Of a stretch of DNA of 64,000 nucleotides, positions 17,011-27,559 are shown in pieces (within the stretch, counting starts at the first letter, position 1; each line of letters begins with the position of its first letter). The stretch is taken from the NCBI RefSeq assembly GCF_008807375.1, contig NZ_CP043311.1, positions 4,320,001-4,384,000 of the forward strand, in the 5' to 3' direction. The notes beneath the pieces are model-generated. The model saw only the letters and a list, made by a program, of their open reading frames with translations. It had not been told where the DNA came from and ran no database searches. Source of the DNA: Pseudomonas lalkuanensis. GTDB taxonomy: Bacteria > Pseudomonadota > Gammaproteobacteria > Pseudomonadales > Pseudomonadaceae. A program made the position numbers and the translations under genes.

Positions 17011-18135
17011 TCAACCGCGGTAGTAGCGCTGCGGAACGAAAGGAGTCTTGGCCACAAGCATGGGGACTTGCTTGCCGCGCACAACAGCAAACACTTCCGA
17101 GCCCAATGCGTTGTGAGGCGCTTTCACATATCCCATCGCCAGCGGGCCACCGAGGCTTGGGCCGAAACCACCACTCGTGACCTGACCAATTACGGTGCCT
17201 TCGGCATCGACAATTTCCGCCCCTTCACGCACAGGAATACGCTCTTGCGGCAGTAGACCAACACGCTTGCTGACGACTCCTTCCTGCTGCTGGGCGAAAA
17301 TCATGTCGTCTCCCGGGAAACCACCAGCTCGTACACCATCCGCGCGACGTGCTTTGGAAATGGCCCAAGCAAGGCTAGCTTCGATCGGGGACGTGAATTG
17401 GTCCATGTCGTGACCGTATAGGCACAGGCCGGCTTCCAGGCGCAGCGAATCGCGGGCGCCGAGACCGATGGGCTGGACTTCCGGCTGCTCCAGCAGAGCG
17501 CGAGCCAGGGCTTCGGCGTGCTCAACCGGAACGGAAATCTCATAGCCATCTTCACCGGTGTAACCGGAGCGGCTGACATAGCAATCCACGCCCATCAACT
17601 CGAGCTTGGTGAACTGCATAAAGGTCATACCGGCCACGTCCGGCGCCAAGCGACTCAGCGCCTGAGCGGCCTGGGGCCCCTGCAACGCGATCAGGGCACG
17701 AGACTTGAACAGCGACTCGATTACACAGCGATCACCAATGTGGCGCACCAGGTGAGCCAGGTCCTGATCCTTGCAGGCAGCATTGACCACTACGAACAGT
17801 TCATTCTCGGACAGGCGTGCGACCATCAGGTCATCAAGGATGCCGCCTTCGACGTTGGTGAACAGGGCATAGCGCTGCATGCCGACAGGCAGATCAACGA
17901 TATCGACAGGCACCAGGCTTTCCAGAGCAATGGCTGCTTGAGCGCCGCGCAGGATGATCTGGCCCATGTGGGACACGTCGAACAGGCCAGCCTGCTCACG
18001 GGTGTGCAGGTGCTCTTTGAGCACGCCCAGCGGGTATTGCACCGGCATGTCGTAGCCAGCAAAAGGCACCATGCGGGCACCGAGTTCGAGGTGCAGCGCA
18101 TGCAGTGCAGTCTTGGCAAGATTCTCAGTGGTCAT
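17011..18135 (-). CDS. gcvT: Aminomethyltransferase, T protein of glycine cleavage (374 aa)
   Basis: Moves the methylene group from the aminomethyl-dihydrolipoyl arm of GcvH to tetrahydrofolate. Recognised by HLELGARMVPFAGYDMPVQYP at the N-terminus, SGYTGEDGYEISVP and LRLEAGLCLYGHDM, where the conserved Asp and Arg contact folate. Length fits the family (about 365-375). Fifth gene of the operon after sdaA. The relatedness to dimethylglycine/sarcosine dehydrogenase C-domains is noted, but the neighbours make GcvT the right call. Confidence 0.96.
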   Translation of the reverse strand: MTTENLAKTALHALHLELGARMVPFAGYDMPVQYPLGVLKEHLHTREQAGLFDVSHMGQIILRGAQAAIALESLVPVDIVDLPVGMQRYALFTNVEGGILDDLMVARLSENELFVVVNAACKDQDLAHLVRHIGDRCVIESLFKSRALIALQGPQAAQALSRLAPDVAGMTFMQFTKLELMGVDCYVSRSGYTGEDGYEISVPVEHAEALARALLEQPEVQPIGLGARDSLRLEAGLCLYGHDMDQFTSPIEASLAWAISKARRADGVRAGGFPGDDMIFAQQQEGVVSKRVGLLPQERIPVREGAEIVDAEGTVIGQVTSGGFGPSLGGPLAMGYVKAPHNALGSEVFAVVRGKQVPMLVAKTPFVPQRYYRG

Positions 18136-18208
18136 GTAATTCTCTCCAGAAGGTGCGCCACGCGCACCAGTGTTGATTCGTTGATACGCACGGCACCGTA
18201 CGACGGCT

Positions 18209-19585
<1,377 letters not shown>

Positions 19586-19613
19586 TTCTCGACTCCCGTG
19601 AGCCCTTCGGTGA

Positions 19614-20867
19614 TCAGGCTGCGTATACCGGGAAGCGAGCGCAAAGCCCCGCAACCTGGCGCGCTACCTGAGCCTCGACATCGGCATCGCCGAGGTGGTC
19701 GAGAATGTCGCAGATCCAGCTCGCGAGGGCGCGGCACTCCGAAACCTGGAATCCTCGAGTGGTCACCGCCGGAGTACCGATGCGAATGCCCGAGGTCACA
19801 AAGGGCGACTGGGGATCGTTGGGCACAGCGTTCTTGTTCACGGTGATACCCACGCGATCAAGGGCTGCGTCAGCATCTTTACCAGTGAGGCCTTGCTTGA
19901 TCAGGCTGAGCAAGAACAGGTGATTGTCGGTACCACCAGAGACCACGTCGTAACCGCGGCCGACGAAAACCTCCGCCATGGCGCGCGCATTGGCGATGAC
20001 CTGTGCCTGGTACTCCTTGAAGGAGGGATCCAGCGCTTCCTTGAAGCACACGGCCTTGGCCGCGATAACGTGCATCAGCGGGCCACCCTGAGCGCCAGGG
20101 AACACGGCGGAGTTCAGCTTCTTCTCCAGGTCAGGATTGGAGCGAGCCAGGATCAGGCCACCGCGCGGGCCACGCAGGGTCTTGTGAGTGGTGGTGGTGA
20201 CCACGTCGGCATGGGGCAGCGGGTTCGGGTACAGGCCGGCGGCGACCAAGCCAGCGACGTGAGCCATGTCGACGAAGAGGTAGGAACCGACCTTGTCAGC
20301 GATTCGACGAAAACGCTCGAAATCGACCACGCGCGAGTAAGCCGAGAAACCGGCGACGATCATCTTCGGCTGATGCTCGAGGGCCAGGCGTTCGACTTCT
20401 GCATAGTCGATCAAGCCGTAGGCATCGATACCGTATTGCACGGCGTTGTACAGCTTGCCGGAAGACGACACCTTGGCACCGTGGGTCAGGTGGCCGCCAT
20501 GCGCCAGGCTCATGCCGAGAATGGTATCGCCAGGCTGAAGCAGAGCCAGATAGACCGCTGCGTTGGCCTGGGAGCCGGAGTGCGGCTGGACGTTGGCGTA
20601 ATCGGCACCAAACAGTTTCTTGGCGCGATCGATGGCCAGTTGCTCCACCACATCCACGTGCTCGCAGCCGCCGTAGTAACGCTTGCCCGGATAGCCCTCG
20701 GCGTACTTGTTGGTCAGCTCGGTACCCTGGGCCTGCATTACCTGCGGGCTGGTGTAGTTCTCCGAAGCGATCAACTCGATATGGTCTTCCTGACGCTGGG
20801 CCTCGTGGCGAATAGCATCGAAGAGCGCAGGGTCAAAATCGGACAGGGTGACACTCTTATGGAACAT
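19614..20867 (-). CDS. glyA: Serine hydroxymethyltransferase (417 aa)
   Basis: PLP enzyme that interconverts glycine plus 5,10-methylene-THF and serine. [38 protein letters not shown] and [14 protein letters not shown] (Schiff-base Lys229) are all intact, in contrast to the homologue at 12.2-13.4 kb. Length is standard. Located between gcvP and sdaA in the glycine cleavage operon, corresponding to the glyA2 position in P. aeruginosa. Confidence 0.97.
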   Translation of the reverse strand: MFHKSVTLSDFDPALFDAIRHEAQRQEDHIELIASENYTSPQVMQAQGTELTNKYAEGYPGKRYYGGCEHVDVVEQLAIDRAKKLFGADYANVQPHSGSQANAAVYLALLQPGDTILGMSLAHGGHLTHGAKVSSSGKLYNAVQYGIDAYGLIDYAEVERLALEHQPKMIVAGFSAYSRVVDFERFRRIADKVGSYLFVDMAHVAGLVAAGLYPNPLPHADVVTTTTHKTLRGPRGGLILARSNPDLEKKLNSAVFPGAQGGPLMHVIAAKAVCFKEALDPSFKEYQAQVIANARAMAEVFVGRGYDVVSGGTDNHLFLLSLIKQGLTGKDADAALDRVGITVNKNAVPNDPQSPFVTSGIRIGTPAVTTRGFQVSECRALASWICDILDHLGDADVEAQVARQVAGLCARFPVYAA

Positions 20868-20927
20868 GTTCGTATCCTTTAGATTCGGGGCGGAGGTATG
20901 GCCCGGAAGAACTCCGGGCCATAGGCG

Positions 20928-23795
20928 TCAGGCGTCCTGATACGCCGACATGGGCAAGCAGGCGCAGGCCAGATTGCGGTCGCCGTAGACGTTGTCGACG
21001 CGGCCCACCGGCGGCCAGTACTTGCCATCGATCAAGCTGGCGGTGGGGTACACGGCCAGTTCGCGGCTGTAGCGATGGGTCCACTCACCGACCAGCTCCG
21101 CGGCGGTGTGCGGGGCGTTCTTCAGCGGGTTGTCGTCCTGGTCCAACTCGCCGGCCTCTACCGCGCGGATTTCCTCGCGGATGCGGATCATCGCGTCGCA
21201 GAAGCGGTCCAACTCTTCCTTCGACTCACTCTCGGTAGGCTCCACCATCAGGGTGCCAGCCACCGGGAAGGACATGGTCGGGGCGTGGAAGCCGTAGTCG
21301 ATCAGGCGCTTGGCCACGTCCTCCACACTGATGCCGCTGGTTTCTTTGAGCGGGCGCAGATCGAGGATGCACTCGTGGGCGACCAGACCGTTTTCGCCGG
21401 TGTAGAGCACCGGGTAGTGCTCCTCCAGGCGACGGGCGATGTAGTTGGCACTGAGGATGGCCAACTGAGAGGCGCGCTTGAGGCCTTCGCCGCCCATCAT
21501 GCGGATGTACATCCAGGTGATCGGCAGGATGCTGGCGCTGCCGAAGGGAGCCGCACTGACCGCACCGAGCTTCCGCTCCATGTGGCAATGGCCGGGCAGG
21601 AAAGGCGCCAGATGGGATTTCACGCCGATCGGACCCACGCCCGGACCGCCACCACCGTGGGGGATGCAGAAGGTCTTGTGCAGGTTCAGGTGGGACACGT
21701 CGCCACCGAACTGGCCCGGTGCGCAGAGGCCGACCATGGCGTTCATGTTGGCGCCGTCGATGTACACCTGGCCGCCGTTGGCGTGGATGATCTCGCAGAT
21801 CTCGCGGATGCCCTCCTCGAACACACCATGGGTGGACGGGTAGGTGATCATCAGTGCGGCGAGGCGGTTCTGGTGCTCCTCGGCCTTGGCCTTGAGGTCG
21901 GCGATGTCCACGTTGCCACGGGCGTCGCAGGCGGTCACCACCACACGCATACCCGCCATCTGAGCGGTGGCCGGGTTGGTGCCGTGGGCCGATTGCGGGA
22001 TCAGGCAGATGTCACGCTGACCTTCGCCACGGCTGGCGTGGTAGGCGCGGATGGCGAGCAGACCGGCGTACTCGCCCTGGGAGCCAGCGTTGGGCTGCAG
22101 GGATACGGCGTCATAACCGGTGGCCTTGCACAGCATGGCCTCGAGTTCGTTGGTCAGCTCCAGGTAGCCCTGGGACTGCTCGACGGGCGCGAAGGGATGC
22201 AAGGCACCAAACTCCGGCCAGGTCACTGGGATCATCTCACTGGCGGCGTTCAGCTTCATGGTGCAGGAACCCAGCGGGATCATGGTGCGATCCAGGGCCA
22301 GGTCCTTGTCGGCCAGCTTGCGCAGGTAGCGCATCAGCTCGGTTTCCGAGTGGTAGCGATTGAACACTTCGTGCTGCAGGAAGGCAGACTCACGCAGCAG
22401 CTTCGAAGGCAGGCAATCGCCAGTGCTGGCAGCCAGAGCCTTGAAGTCAGGCAGGGTCTGGCCTTGGCTGGCAAACACCGACCAGAGTGCTTCGACGCTG
22501 GCGGCGTCGCAGGTCTCGTCCAGGGAAATACCCACACGCACGTCGTCCAGTACCCGCAGGTTGATGCGCGTAGCCTGGGCAGCTGCATGTACTTCCTTGG
22601 CGGTGGTCGAGGAAACGATGCTCAGGGTGTCGAAGAAATGGTATTGCTCAACCTGATGGCCAAGCTGAGTCAGGCCCTGAGCCAGGATGGCGGTCAAACG
22701 GTGCACGCGGCGGGCGATGCCAGCCAGGCCCTGCGGGCCGTGGTAAACGGCATACATGCTGGCAATGTTGGCCAGCAGCACCTGGGCGGTGCAGATGTTG
22801 CTGGTGGCCTTCTCACGGCGGATGTGCTGCTCACGGGTCTGCATGGCCAGGCGCAGGGCCGGCTTGCCGTGGCGGTCAATCGAAATGCCCACCAAGCGGC
22901 CGGGCATATCGCGCTTGAAGGTATCGCGGGTGGCGAAGTAGGCCGCGTGCGGGCCGCCAAAGCCCAGAGGTACGCCGAAGCGCTGAGCACTCCCCAGCAC
23001 CACGTCAGCACCAAACTCGCCGGGCGGGGTCAGCAGGGTCAGGGCCAGCAGATCCGCAGCTACGGCAACCAGGGCACCCGCAGCATGGAAGCGCTCCACC
23101 AGCTCGCGGTAGTCGAAGATGTCGCCATCGGTGGCCGGGTACTGCAGCAGCGCTCCGAAGTAGGCGCTGGCGTCATCAATCTCATGCTCGTCACCGATAA
23201 CCACCTCAATACCAAGAGGTTCAGCGCGAGTACGCAGCACGTCCAGCGTTTGCGGATGGCAATAGCGGGAAGCAAAGAAAGCGTTGCTGCGCTTGTTCTT
23301 CGCCAGACGCTTGCAGAAGGTCATCGCCTCCGCCGCAGCAGTCCCCTCATCCAGCAATGAAGCATTGGCAATTTCCATCCCAGTGAGGTCACTGACCAGG
23401 GTCTGGAAGTTCAGCAGCGCCTCCAGGCGGCCCTGGGAGATTTCCGGCTGGTAGGGGGTGTAGGCGGTGTACCAGGCCGGATTTTCCAGCAGGTTACGCA
23501 GGATCGGGGGCGGGGTGTGACAAGGGTAATAACCCTGCCCGATATGGCTCTTGAACAGCTGATTCTTCGCGGCGATCGCCTTGATGGCGGCCAAGGCCTC
23601 GGCTTCGCCCTGCCCTGCCGGCAGGTCGAGCACGCTGGTGCCCTTGATGCTCTCTGGAATGACGCTGGCAATCAGCGCTTCCAGGGAATCATGGCCGGTC
23701 AGCGCCAACATGGCGGAGATATCCGCCTCACGTGGGCCGATATGACGAGCGATGAACTCGTTGCTCGTTCCCAGGGAAAGATGTGCTTGGCTCAT
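20928..23795 (-). CDS. gcvP: Glycine dehydrogenase (decarboxylating), P protein (955 aa)
   Basis: Decarboxylates glycine on PLP and transfers the aminomethyl group to lipoyl-GcvH. The N-terminal half starts [17 protein letters not shown]; the C-terminal half carries the PLP lysine in [16 protein letters not shown]. At 955 residues it is the fused homodimeric form. The ATG at 23795 follows gcvH by 13 bases, so the two are co-translated; a start at 23825 would overlap gcvH and has no advantage. Confidence 0.97.
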   Translation of the reverse strand: MSQAHLSLGTSNEFIARHIGPREADISAMLALTGHDSLEALIASVIPESIKGTSVLDLPAGQGEAEALAAIKAIAAKNQLFKSHIGQGYYPCHTPPPILRNLLENPAWYTAYTPYQPEISQGRLEALLNFQTLVSDLTGMEIANASLLDEGTAAAEAMTFCKRLAKNKRSNAFFASRYCHPQTLDVLRTRAEPLGIEVVIGDEHEIDDASAYFGALLQYPATDGDIFDYRELVERFHAAGALVAVAADLLALTLLTPPGEFGADVVLGSAQRFGVPLGFGGPHAAYFATRDTFKRDMPGRLVGISIDRHGKPALRLAMQTREQHIRREKATSNICTAQVLLANIASMYAVYHGPQGLAGIARRVHRLTAILAQGLTQLGHQVEQYHFFDTLSIVSSTTAKEVHAAAQATRINLRVLDDVRVGISLDETCDAASVEALWSVFASQGQTLPDFKALAASTGDCLPSKLLRESAFLQHEVFNRYHSETELMRYLRKLADKDLALDRTMIPLGSCTMKLNAASEMIPVTWPEFGALHPFAPVEQSQGYLELTNELEAMLCKATGYDAVSLQPNAGSQGEYAGLLAIRAYHASRGEGQRDICLIPQSAHGTNPATAQMAGMRVVVTACDARGNVDIADLKAKAEEHQNRLAALMITYPSTHGVFEEGIREICEIIHANGGQVYIDGANMNAMVGLCAPGQFGGDVSHLNLHKTFCIPHGGGGPGVGPIGVKSHLAPFLPGHCHMERKLGAVSAAPFGSASILPITWMYIRMMGGEGLKRASQLAILSANYIARRLEEHYPVLYTGENGLVAHECILDLRPLKETSGISVEDVAKRLIDYGFHAPTMSFPVAGTLMVEPTESESKEELDRFCDAMIRIREEIRAVEAGELDQDDNPLKNAPHTAAELVGEWTHRYSRELAVYPTASLIDGKYWPPVGRVDNVYGDRNLACACLPMSAYQDA

Positions 23796-23808
23796 GGCAT
23801 TCCCCGGC

Positions 23809-24186
23809 TCAGGCGTTTTCGGCAAGGAAGCTGTCGTAGGCAGACTGATCCATCAGTGCCTCCAGAGCTTCAGGATTTTCCGGGCGAAAGCGGAAGAACC
23901 AACCTGCTTGTAGGGGAGACTCATTGACCAACTCGGGGGTGTCGGCGAGCGCCTGATTCACCTCCAGCACTTCGCCGGTCAACGGCATGGTGATGTTGCT
24001 GGCGGCCTTCACCGACTCCAGCACTGCGACTTCTTGACCCTCCTCGTAGCTACCAGCATCCGGAAGCTGCACGAACACGACGTCGCCCAAGGCCTCCTGG
24101 GCGTAGCTGGTAATACCTACGGTTACGTCACCGGAAGCGTCGATACGCAGCCATTCGTGATCAGGGGTAAAACGCAGAATGCTCAT
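23809..24186 (-). CDS. gcvH: Glycine cleavage H protein (125 aa)
   Basis: Lipoyl carrier protein. The lipoylated residue is Lys60 in [10 protein letters not shown], preceded by the usual beta-barrel ([20 protein letters not shown]). First gene of the operon gcvH-gcvP-glyA-sdaA-gcvT-lipA, driven by a sigma-54 promoter about 65 bases upstream. Confidence 0.97.
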   Translation of the reverse strand: MSILRFTPDHEWLRIDASGDVTVGITSYAQEALGDVVFVQLPDAGSYEEGQEVAVLESVKAASNITMPLTGEVLEVNQALADTPELVNESPLQAGWFFRFRPENPEALEALMDQSAYDSFLAENA

Positions 24187-24248
24187 GGATCTTCCTCTTG
24201 TAATCAGTTGTTTTCCGAACCATCAAGGCTCGGCTGAACGAGGAAAGA

Positions 24249-24263
24249 GCAAGAGCAGTGCCA
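24249..24263 (-). promoter_or_regulatory. Sigma-54 promoter of the glycine cleavage operon
   Basis: The minus strand reads TGGCAC-TGCTC-TTGC, a perfect -24/-12 element. Predicted start near 24237, leader about 50 bases to the gcvH ATG. Agrees with the known sigma-54 dependence of the GcsR-controlled operon in P. aeruginosa. Confidence 0.85.
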
Positions 24264-24325
24264 ACAAAAAATAATTAGCTGCAAGCCAACAAAGTCCCCT
24301 TTGAGTCGACTTGAGATACTCCACG

Positions 24326-24343
24326 CGGAACGAAAGCATTACG
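24326..24343. promoter_or_regulatory. Putative GcsR binding site
   Basis: CGGAACG-N4-CATTACG lies about 65 bases upstream of the -24 box. It resembles the reverse complement of the TGTAACG-N4-CGTTCCG repeat that I recall for GcsR in P. aeruginosa, with two differences. Only one clear copy is visible here, not tandem repeats. A second palindrome, CGCTCCACTGGAGCG, lies at 24421-24435. Confidence 0.5.
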
Positions 24344-24564
24344 GACTCTATTGAAGTTTAGAAGGAGCAAATCCGCTGAAACCCAAGTGGTAGAAGGCTC
24401 CCGACCAAATGGATTAAATACGCTCCACTGGAGCGAAATTGATCCAGGCTTACACAGAACTGCCAAACAGAATCTCAATTAAATCTAGCGGCTGGGACTT
24501 TGTCGCAATTTCTAGATTTCCAAGTTGAGATTCGAGCGAGATGAATGGTGTGGAAATCCATGCC

Positions 24565-26082
24565 TTACGCTTTGGAGGAAATCCCATACTTTCTGAGACG
24601 TTGCCCGATAGCGGTATGAGAGGTATTCAGCCGCGCCGCCAGCTGTCTGGTGGAGGGATAAGCAGTGAAGAGCCTTTGTAATAGATTCTTCTCGTAACCT
24701 TGCATCGCCTCTTCCAGACTGGTGACTTCCAATGGCTCTGTTGCTTGGCTACCAAGCGCCGTACCAGCCAGCTCCAGACTGTCGCAATCAATCACCTCAG
24801 ACTCACAAATGGCAGCAGCACGAAAAACCACGTTTTGGAGCTGCCGCACATTCCCGGGCCAGCGATTCACCAGAAGTGCGGCACTGGCGGCCGTTGCCAA
24901 TCGGCATGGGGAACGCTGGATCTGGGCGCAGGCCTGTCGGAGAAAGTGCTCAGCAAGCACAAGGATGTCCTGCCCACGTTCGCGCAACGGTGGCACCACT
25001 AGGTTGAGTACGTTCAACCGATAGTAGAGGTCCTCCCGGAACCCCTCCTCCTCCACCATGCGCTCCAGGTTGCGGTGAGTGGCGCAGAGCACCCGCACGT
25101 TCACATTCACCTCGCGGTCGCCACCGATACGGCGGAAGGAGCCATCGCTGAGAAAGCGCAGCAGCTTGGCCTGAAGATAGGACGACATCTCCCCCACTTC
25201 GTCGAGGAACACCGTACCGCTGTCGGCCAGCTCCAGCAGCCCCGGCTTGCCACCACGCTGGGCGCCACTGAACGCGCCTGCGGCGTAGCCGAACAGCTCG
25301 CTCTCGGCCAGGTTTTCTGGGAGCGCAGCACAATTGAGCGCCAAGAATGGGGCATCCCGACGGGCACTGAGCGCATGACAAGCTCGGGCCACCAACTCCT
25401 TACCGGTTCCGGTTTCGCCCTGAATCAGCAACGGAGCTTCCAGGTTGGCCACCTTACGGAGACGCGTCTTCAGCGCTTTGAGCTCCGGCGATTTGCCAAG
25501 GAGTGCCTCCATGCCTTCAGCATGATCGTGGTGCAACGAAGCAAGACGTTCGCCAATACGGCTCGGCGGGTAGAGCGTGAGTAACCCCCCACCCCCTCCG
25601 CTTACCGGAGTGGCATCCATCAGCAGGGCCTGCCCCTTGAACCTCACTTCACACATGGGCAGACGAAAGCCTTTCTCGACGAGCTTCTGAGCCAGGTCCG
25701 GCTCAGCAAAAAGTGCCGACAAGTGCTCGCCGGCTGGCTCACGACCACACAGTCCGGTCAGTGACGGATTGGCCAGTAACACATGGCCGCGGGAATCTAC
25801 TGCCAGGATCGGATCATTCACGGCAGCCAACAGAGCATCGAGCTGCAGGCGTCGGCGCTGGCCAGGCAAGATGTCGACGAGCTCCACAGACTTAACCCCA
25901 TCCACTTGCAACAAAGCTTGATGGAGTTCTTCCAGTACTGTCTGGGAGAGAGATGGAGCATCGATGTAGACGTTCGGTGGAATCATCTCCACCGCGTCCA
26001 AATTGAGATTGCGAGCACCCAGGAGTGCCAGGACTTCCTGAGTAATACCCACGCGATCGATGAAAGAAACGTGAATTCGCAT
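24565..26082 (-). CDS. gcsR: TyrR-type enhancer-binding protein, GcsR-like (505 aa)
   Basis: Activator of the glycine cleavage operon by position and class. N-terminal ACT domain (MRIHVSFIDRVGITQEVLALL), then a PAS-like segment (residues about 80-185), an AAA+ domain with Walker A GETGTGKE, and a C-terminal TyrR-type HTH (STRQLAARLNTSHTAIGQRLRKYG). The sigma-54 contact loop reads GAFSGA rather than GAFTGA, a mild variant. E. coli TyrR lacks this loop, so the protein is of the true activator type. It lies upstream of gcvH on the same strand with a 378-base gap holding the sigma-54 promoter. The ligand is probably glycine. Confidence 0.9.
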   Translation of the reverse strand: MRIHVSFIDRVGITQEVLALLGARNLNLDAVEMIPPNVYIDAPSLSQTVLEELHQALLQVDGVKSVELVDILPGQRRRLQLDALLAAVNDPILAVDSRGHVLLANPSLTGLCGREPAGEHLSALFAEPDLAQKLVEKGFRLPMCEVRFKGQALLMDATPVSGGGGGLLTLYPPSRIGERLASLHHDHAEGMEALLGKSPELKALKTRLRKVANLEAPLLIQGETGTGKELVARACHALSARRDAPFLALNCAALPENLAESELFGYAAGAFSGAQRGGKPGLLELADSGTVFLDEVGEMSSYLQAKLLRFLSDGSFRRIGGDREVNVNVRVLCATHRNLERMVEEEGFREDLYYRLNVLNLVVPPLRERGQDILVLAEHFLRQACAQIQRSPCRLATAASAALLVNRWPGNVRQLQNVVFRAAAICESEVIDCDSLELAGTALGSQATEPLEVTSLEEAMQGYEKNLLQRLFTAYPSTRQLAARLNTSHTAIGQRLRKYGISSKA

Positions 26083-26096
26083 GACTACCAGAGCGT

Positions 26097-26125
26097 ATAA
26101 AAGCGGCAGGAGACCTCCTGCCGCT
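26097..26125 (-). terminator. Terminator of the transporter/oxidoreductase operon
   Basis: An 11-bp stem (AGCGGCAGGAG with its complement, 2-base loop), followed on the minus strand by TTTTATA. It separates the FAD oxidoreductase gene from gcsR, so the two are distinct transcription units. Confidence 0.85.
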
Positions 26126-26131
26126 ATCGGC

Positions 26132-27559
26132 CTATCGCACCCCTATCCTCAAGCCGAGGATTTTTGGCAGCGCAGCAAGGCTTCGTGCAGCAATATCTGA
26201 CCGCTGCTCAGCCTCCTCCGCCTCCTCGCATCGCAGAATGCCCCAGCGAATCGCGTTAGCGCCGATGTACTTGAAGGGCTCGGGCGGCAAGCGAGGCACT
26301 TTGCGAGCGCAGAATGGAGATTGGCTCCACTGGTCTTTAACGCCAAGCACCAGAGACGACAAGCATCGGCCTGCAATCCATGTGGCGTTGACGCCATGAC
26401 CGGAATAGCCGCCTCCGTAGTAGATCCCGCGTCGCAAGGTCTTGAAGAATGGCAGTCGGTCCGCCGATACATCGATTGGCCACCCCCAACTCTTCGCGAA
26501 CCCAGCTTGTGCCACCTCAGGCAATAGCCTGGCCATGCCTCTTCGCGCCCTCTCCTTGGTCGCTTCGTCCCCATAAAGCAGTGGATTCGCCGTCTGACTG
26601 CCGAAGCCAATGGGTCCAGAGCCGGATCCCATGAGCACACGATTGTCTTTGGTTCGCCGGAAGTAGTGCAGGAACATCCTGAAGTCGCTTGCCCCTACAC
26701 CGTGATTCCAACCAAGTCTCGAGAGGGCATCCGGTACCTCTCGTGACATGGTCGCGAAACTGGAGAAGAGACTCATCCGTGCTCCAACTTCGGGAATGGC
26801 GGAGAGGCCCACATTGGTAGCCAGGACCACGTGGCCAGCGCGGAGTCGTCCGTGCTTGGTTATCACCGAATGGATCCGTGCCTCATCAATGCGCCCCACG
26901 GGCGACTGCTCATAGATGCTGACACCTGCTGCCACGGCAGCATCCCTAAGAGCCAGAACCAGACGACCTGGATGCACGTTCGCCGCTTCGGGAAAGTACA
27001 GTGAGGAGCCAAACACAGGGGCGTCGATCATCTCCCTGGTTTCGGACTGGCTGATCTTCTGGATGAATCGACCGGCACCCAGTTCGTCGCATTCGCGCCA
27101 GTAATCGACCAGCTTGCGCTCCTGCGCCGGGCAGGTAGCGACGCGAATACTCCCCTCCTCTCGCCACCACACGTCAACGCCGGGCCGATTCGCAAATTTG
27201 CGAATCGCGTCCTGGGCGTCACTGCCCAGGCGCGCGATTTCCAGCGCGGACTCAATTCCGATGGTCTGAACGTTGCTGTTCAGGGATGCCCAGTAGCCAT
27301 GGACCATCCCACCATTGCGACTGCTAGCCCCATCCCCGACCCGCGATGCCTCCACTAACGCCACTGAAAGATGAGGCGCTCGCTCACGCAACGCGAGAGC
27401 AGTCCAGAGACCTGTAAACCCCCCACCGATGATGACAACGTCCACATCTTTGGTGCCGGTCAGCACTGTGCTGGCCGGCCCATAGCTGTAATTGGCGTCT
27501 TCACGCCACCACGACCACAAGCGGGAATCCGCTCCGGGAAGCGCCGGCTGGAGATCCAT
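26132..27559 (-). CDS. FAD-dependent amine/amino acid oxidoreductase, DadA/PuuB-like (475 aa)
   Basis: A glycine/D-amino acid oxidase-type (DAO) protein. The dinucleotide-binding motif is DVVIIGGGFTGLWTALALRE (residues 37-56), followed by SRNGGMVHG, typical of PuuB-like and sarcosine-oxidase-like members, and YYGGGYSGHGVNATWIAG near the C-terminus. It would oxidise a C-N bond of a secondary amine or glutamylated amine. It directly follows the GMC dehydrogenase gene, with no spacer, at the end of the ABC-transporter operon. Confidence 0.87.
   Translation of the reverse strand: MDLQPALPGADSRLWSWWREDANYSYGPASTVLTGTKDVDVVIIGGGFTGLWTALALRERAPHLSVALVEASRVGDGASSRNGGMVHGYWASLNSNVQTIGIESALEIARLGSDAQDAIRKFANRPGVDVWWREEGSIRVATCPAQERKLVDYWRECDELGAGRFIQKISQSETREMIDAPVFGSSLYFPEAANVHPGRLVLALRDAAVAAGVSIYEQSPVGRIDEARIHSVITKHGRLRAGHVVLATNVGLSAIPEVGARMSLFSSFATMSREVPDALSRLGWNHGVGASDFRMFLHYFRRTKDNRVLMGSGSGPIGFGSQTANPLLYGDEATKERARRGMARLLPEVAQAGFAKSWGWPIDVSADRLPFFKTLRRGIYYGGGYSGHGVNATWIAGRCLSSLVLGVKDQWSQSPFCARKVPRLPPEPFKYIGANAIRWGILRCEEAEEAEQRSDIAARSLAALPKILGLRIGVR

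Noticed and set aside
21075..23360. A 761-residue plus-strand frame
   Set aside because: Antisense shadow of gcvP with no domain features of its own.
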